Shown: positions 62,201 through 64,000 of the stretch, piece by piece
Numbering within the stretch: the stretch's first letter is position 1
How the letters are laid out: each line of letters begins with the position of its first letter
NCBI GenBank assembly: GCA_029953675.1
Contig: JAMWBK010000002.1
Coordinates: forward strand, 310,001-374,000
Origin: Rhodosorus marinus
Taxonomy: Eukaryota; Rhodophyta; Stylonematophyceae; Stylonematales; Stylonemataceae
Direction of reading: 5' to 3'
DNA: 64,000 nucleotides
Program-made: the position numbers and the translations under genes
The notes under the pieces: generated by a model
What the model was told of the DNA's origin: nothing
Seen by the model: the letters and a program-made list of their open reading frames with translations, nothing else
Databases searched by the model: none

Positions 62201-64000
62201 CACAGAACGTTGTTCGAGATGGATTTCACAAACCCCAATACCTTCTTCCCAGTCTCGATTCCTTTCCAGAACAGATCAGGGTTGTTTGTGGGCGAATCCT
62301 TCCTCATGGACAACTCTACCACGTGCGCGTCTTCGTTACGAATTGACACAACCCTGGCAGACAGCATAGTGCCCACAGTTAGGCCTTTGAGAGGGGATTC
62401 ATTCGAGGTTCCCGAGCTTCCCTGCTGGAGCGCTTCCGTGATATGAATTCTCCCGACTCCCGCCTTTCCAAATGCGAGATTCACCTGCAAAGGGTGGGCG
62501 CCGCTTATCTTGCCGGATACTTGAGCTCCGAGCGCAAGTTCCTGCACTGGCCCGTCCGCACGGGCGCGGTTCTTCTCCGAAAGTGGCAGCTTCTCAATGT
62601 CCATTATATGGTACAAACCACGAAGGCTCCCGCACGCCGTGGCCGACACTAGCATCCCAGGTCGTAGACGCGAGTGTCTCATCTCTGTCTCATTTAGATC
62701 CCGGGACAAAGCGTGTGCGATCTGGTGCCCCATCTTGGGAACACTCAAAACTGCTATGTCTTCCTTCACCAGTTCGACGACAGCTTGGTAGACTTGCGAC
62801 TTCTCCATAGTCCTCGGCCCTGCGTTTCCGGCGTCAACCAGCTGCGGTTTAAGGGAAACATCTGCAATCCCTCGTCCGATGTCATGATCCAGAACGACTA
62901 GAGAAGCAGGGGTGCCTACTTGAACATCGCGATCACCAACCTGGGCTTGAACGGCGAAGACGACAACTGGTGATTCATCCGCAGCGGACGGAAACTCGAA
63001 GAACACCCCGCTGGTGGACTTGCTCTGGACCTTCGCTTCTACAACCGAGCCGACCATCAGCTTTTCATTGGACTGCGCCTTGGAGGCTGAATCAAGAGAC
63101 TTCGTGCTGGCCTCAACCTCCTGAACGTGTTCATACCGGCCGAAAAACTGTTGTACACGAATATTAACCCTGTCATTGGGAACTTCCATGTCGCTTTTCC
63201 TCATAGTTAGGCTAAGCCTATTTTCAGCAACGTTTAGTTCTTCCACCCGAACGTAGACTGTTTGACCGATGTATAAAAACTTCTGCATCTCTGGTACAAA
63301 CTCGTCCGAGAGACGGCTCTTTCGCACGAACCCAGTGGCCCCACCAGCGAACGCGACGATGGCGGCGTTAGGTGCCATTCTTATGACATAGCCGACCAGC
63401 TGCTCCGCCTTTAACGATTTAACATCAGCCAGAGACTGAGGCAAAACTTTGTCAGACCAGGCGGATATCAAGGACGGTTTCATTGTCAGGGTGGGAACGT
63501 CACTGCTTTCGCCTGTCTGTATGACCATCGCTCCTGCAACGAAAGAAACTCGTTTCTGAGCGCCTTGCGCAGAATTTACCATGACTTTAGGGCGTAGACG
63601 CCTACCTTCGAGCACCCCTGGTTCAGACTCGTCCTCCGGCTGCATAGATTTATAGTGCTCGAATAGGCGCTTCGAAAGGCTTTGCGTGTCCGCAAGATGC
63701 TCCAGGGGCAGCCAGCAATCCACTGACTCCTCTGAATTCGGAGTTTTGGCTGATATCGTCATGCCCTGCTCTGTAACCTCAGCTACTCGTCCAGTGACTA
63801 TCTGCCCAACAGACAATCGTGCAGAGCTCGCACTTGGGCTCGCGGAGTCGCTCGAAGTCTTTTTGAGGCTGAGAAGTAGACGCTTTTCACTTGGCACGCA
63901 ATTCTGAACTCGGGCTTTTAGGGTTCTTCCATCCGGAAACTGATCTTCGAGCTGGGAACTAGGACGTCGCGAGAAGAAACAAGGTTAGACTCTGACAAAG
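59271..64000 (-). CDS. RRP5: RRP5/PDCD11 rRNA-processing factor, C-terminal part (5' end off window)
   Basis: Exons from the right edge: ~63951-62108 (the segment to 64000 is probably intron), 61998-61895, 61800-61355, 61275-61098, 61010-60579, 60492-60155, 60082-59877, 59790-59656 and 59583-59271. RRP5 is needed for 18S and 5.8S rRNA processing in the nucleolus. The long first exon has several S1 RNA-binding repeats (e.g. VGQIVTGRVAEVTEQG, GQTVYVRVEELNVAENRLSL). More follow (GHIGLTDIADDF, SGVIKSITDFGVFI, GLCHKSQLF). Then comes an acidic stretch with a run of at least 12 Asp, a Lys-rich linker, and C-terminal HAT repeats (LNVWISIVNMEANYG, ISKFAQFEYKYGSRDRG, LWGIYLDMEI, FEKEFGDQDSVDHVK). All resolved junctions are canonical. 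The N-terminal S1 repeats lie right of the window. Confidence 0.93.

Overview
This window is nuclear DNA from a eukaryote. Most genes are cut by short spliceosomal introns: about 95 can be placed, nearly all GT-AG and mostly 45-130 nt. Open frames end at splice sites, not at stops. The gene set (ZPR1, MAEA/GID9, PEX6, FIGNL1, RRP5, DHX33, USP, mitochondrial carrier) is eukaryotic. A nuclear FtsH protease of the cyanobacterial/plastid type with a transit-peptide-like N-terminus, and a bacterial-type PgsA with a targeting-like leader, suggest an alga or another plastid-bearing protist. The exact lineage cannot be settled from this sequence. Exons are of balanced composition; intergenic DNA is AT-rich and dotted with poly-G/poly-C runs.

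Layout, 0-23 kb: end of ZPR1 (+), a coiled-coil protein (-), a NUDT15-like Nudix hydrolase (+), mitochondrial ornithine aminotransferase (+), a ~150-bp tandem repeat, MAEA/GID9 E3-ligase subunit (+), plastid-type PgsA (-), an intronless serine beta-lactamase-like protein (+), an intronless basic protein of unknown function (-), a small hypothetical gene (-), a folate/FAD-type mitochondrial carrier (+), and a small Cys-rich DUF5522-like protein (+).

24-42 kb: a C2-domain protein with a Pro/Gly/Tyr-rich tail (-), a frameshifted paralogue of it (-), adenylylsulfate kinase (-), FtsH (-), an alpha/beta-hydrolase that appears fused to a TPR (+), a ubiquitin-specific protease (-) head to head with a small gene (+), and a 1-Cys peroxiredoxin (-).

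42-46 kb is accessory: diverged repeats, two related terminal-inverted-repeat elements, and a ~1.28 kb nested inverted repeat with one of those elements at its apex. An LRR protein follows (+). 46.8-64 kb is dense: DHX33-like DEAH helicase (-), FIGNL1 (+) convergent with PEX6 (-), a possible TIR element, and the C-terminal part of RRP5/PDCD11 (-), which runs off the right edge.

The genes are housekeeping and do not form an operon. Loose themes are ribosome biogenesis (RRP5, DHX33), protein quality control (MAEA, USP, FtsH), AAA+ machines (FtsH, FIGNL1, PEX6) and redox/sulfur metabolism (APS kinase, peroxiredoxin). The most notable non-coding features are the nested palindrome at 44.2-45.5 kb and G-rich tracts oriented with transcription just upstream of many start codons.
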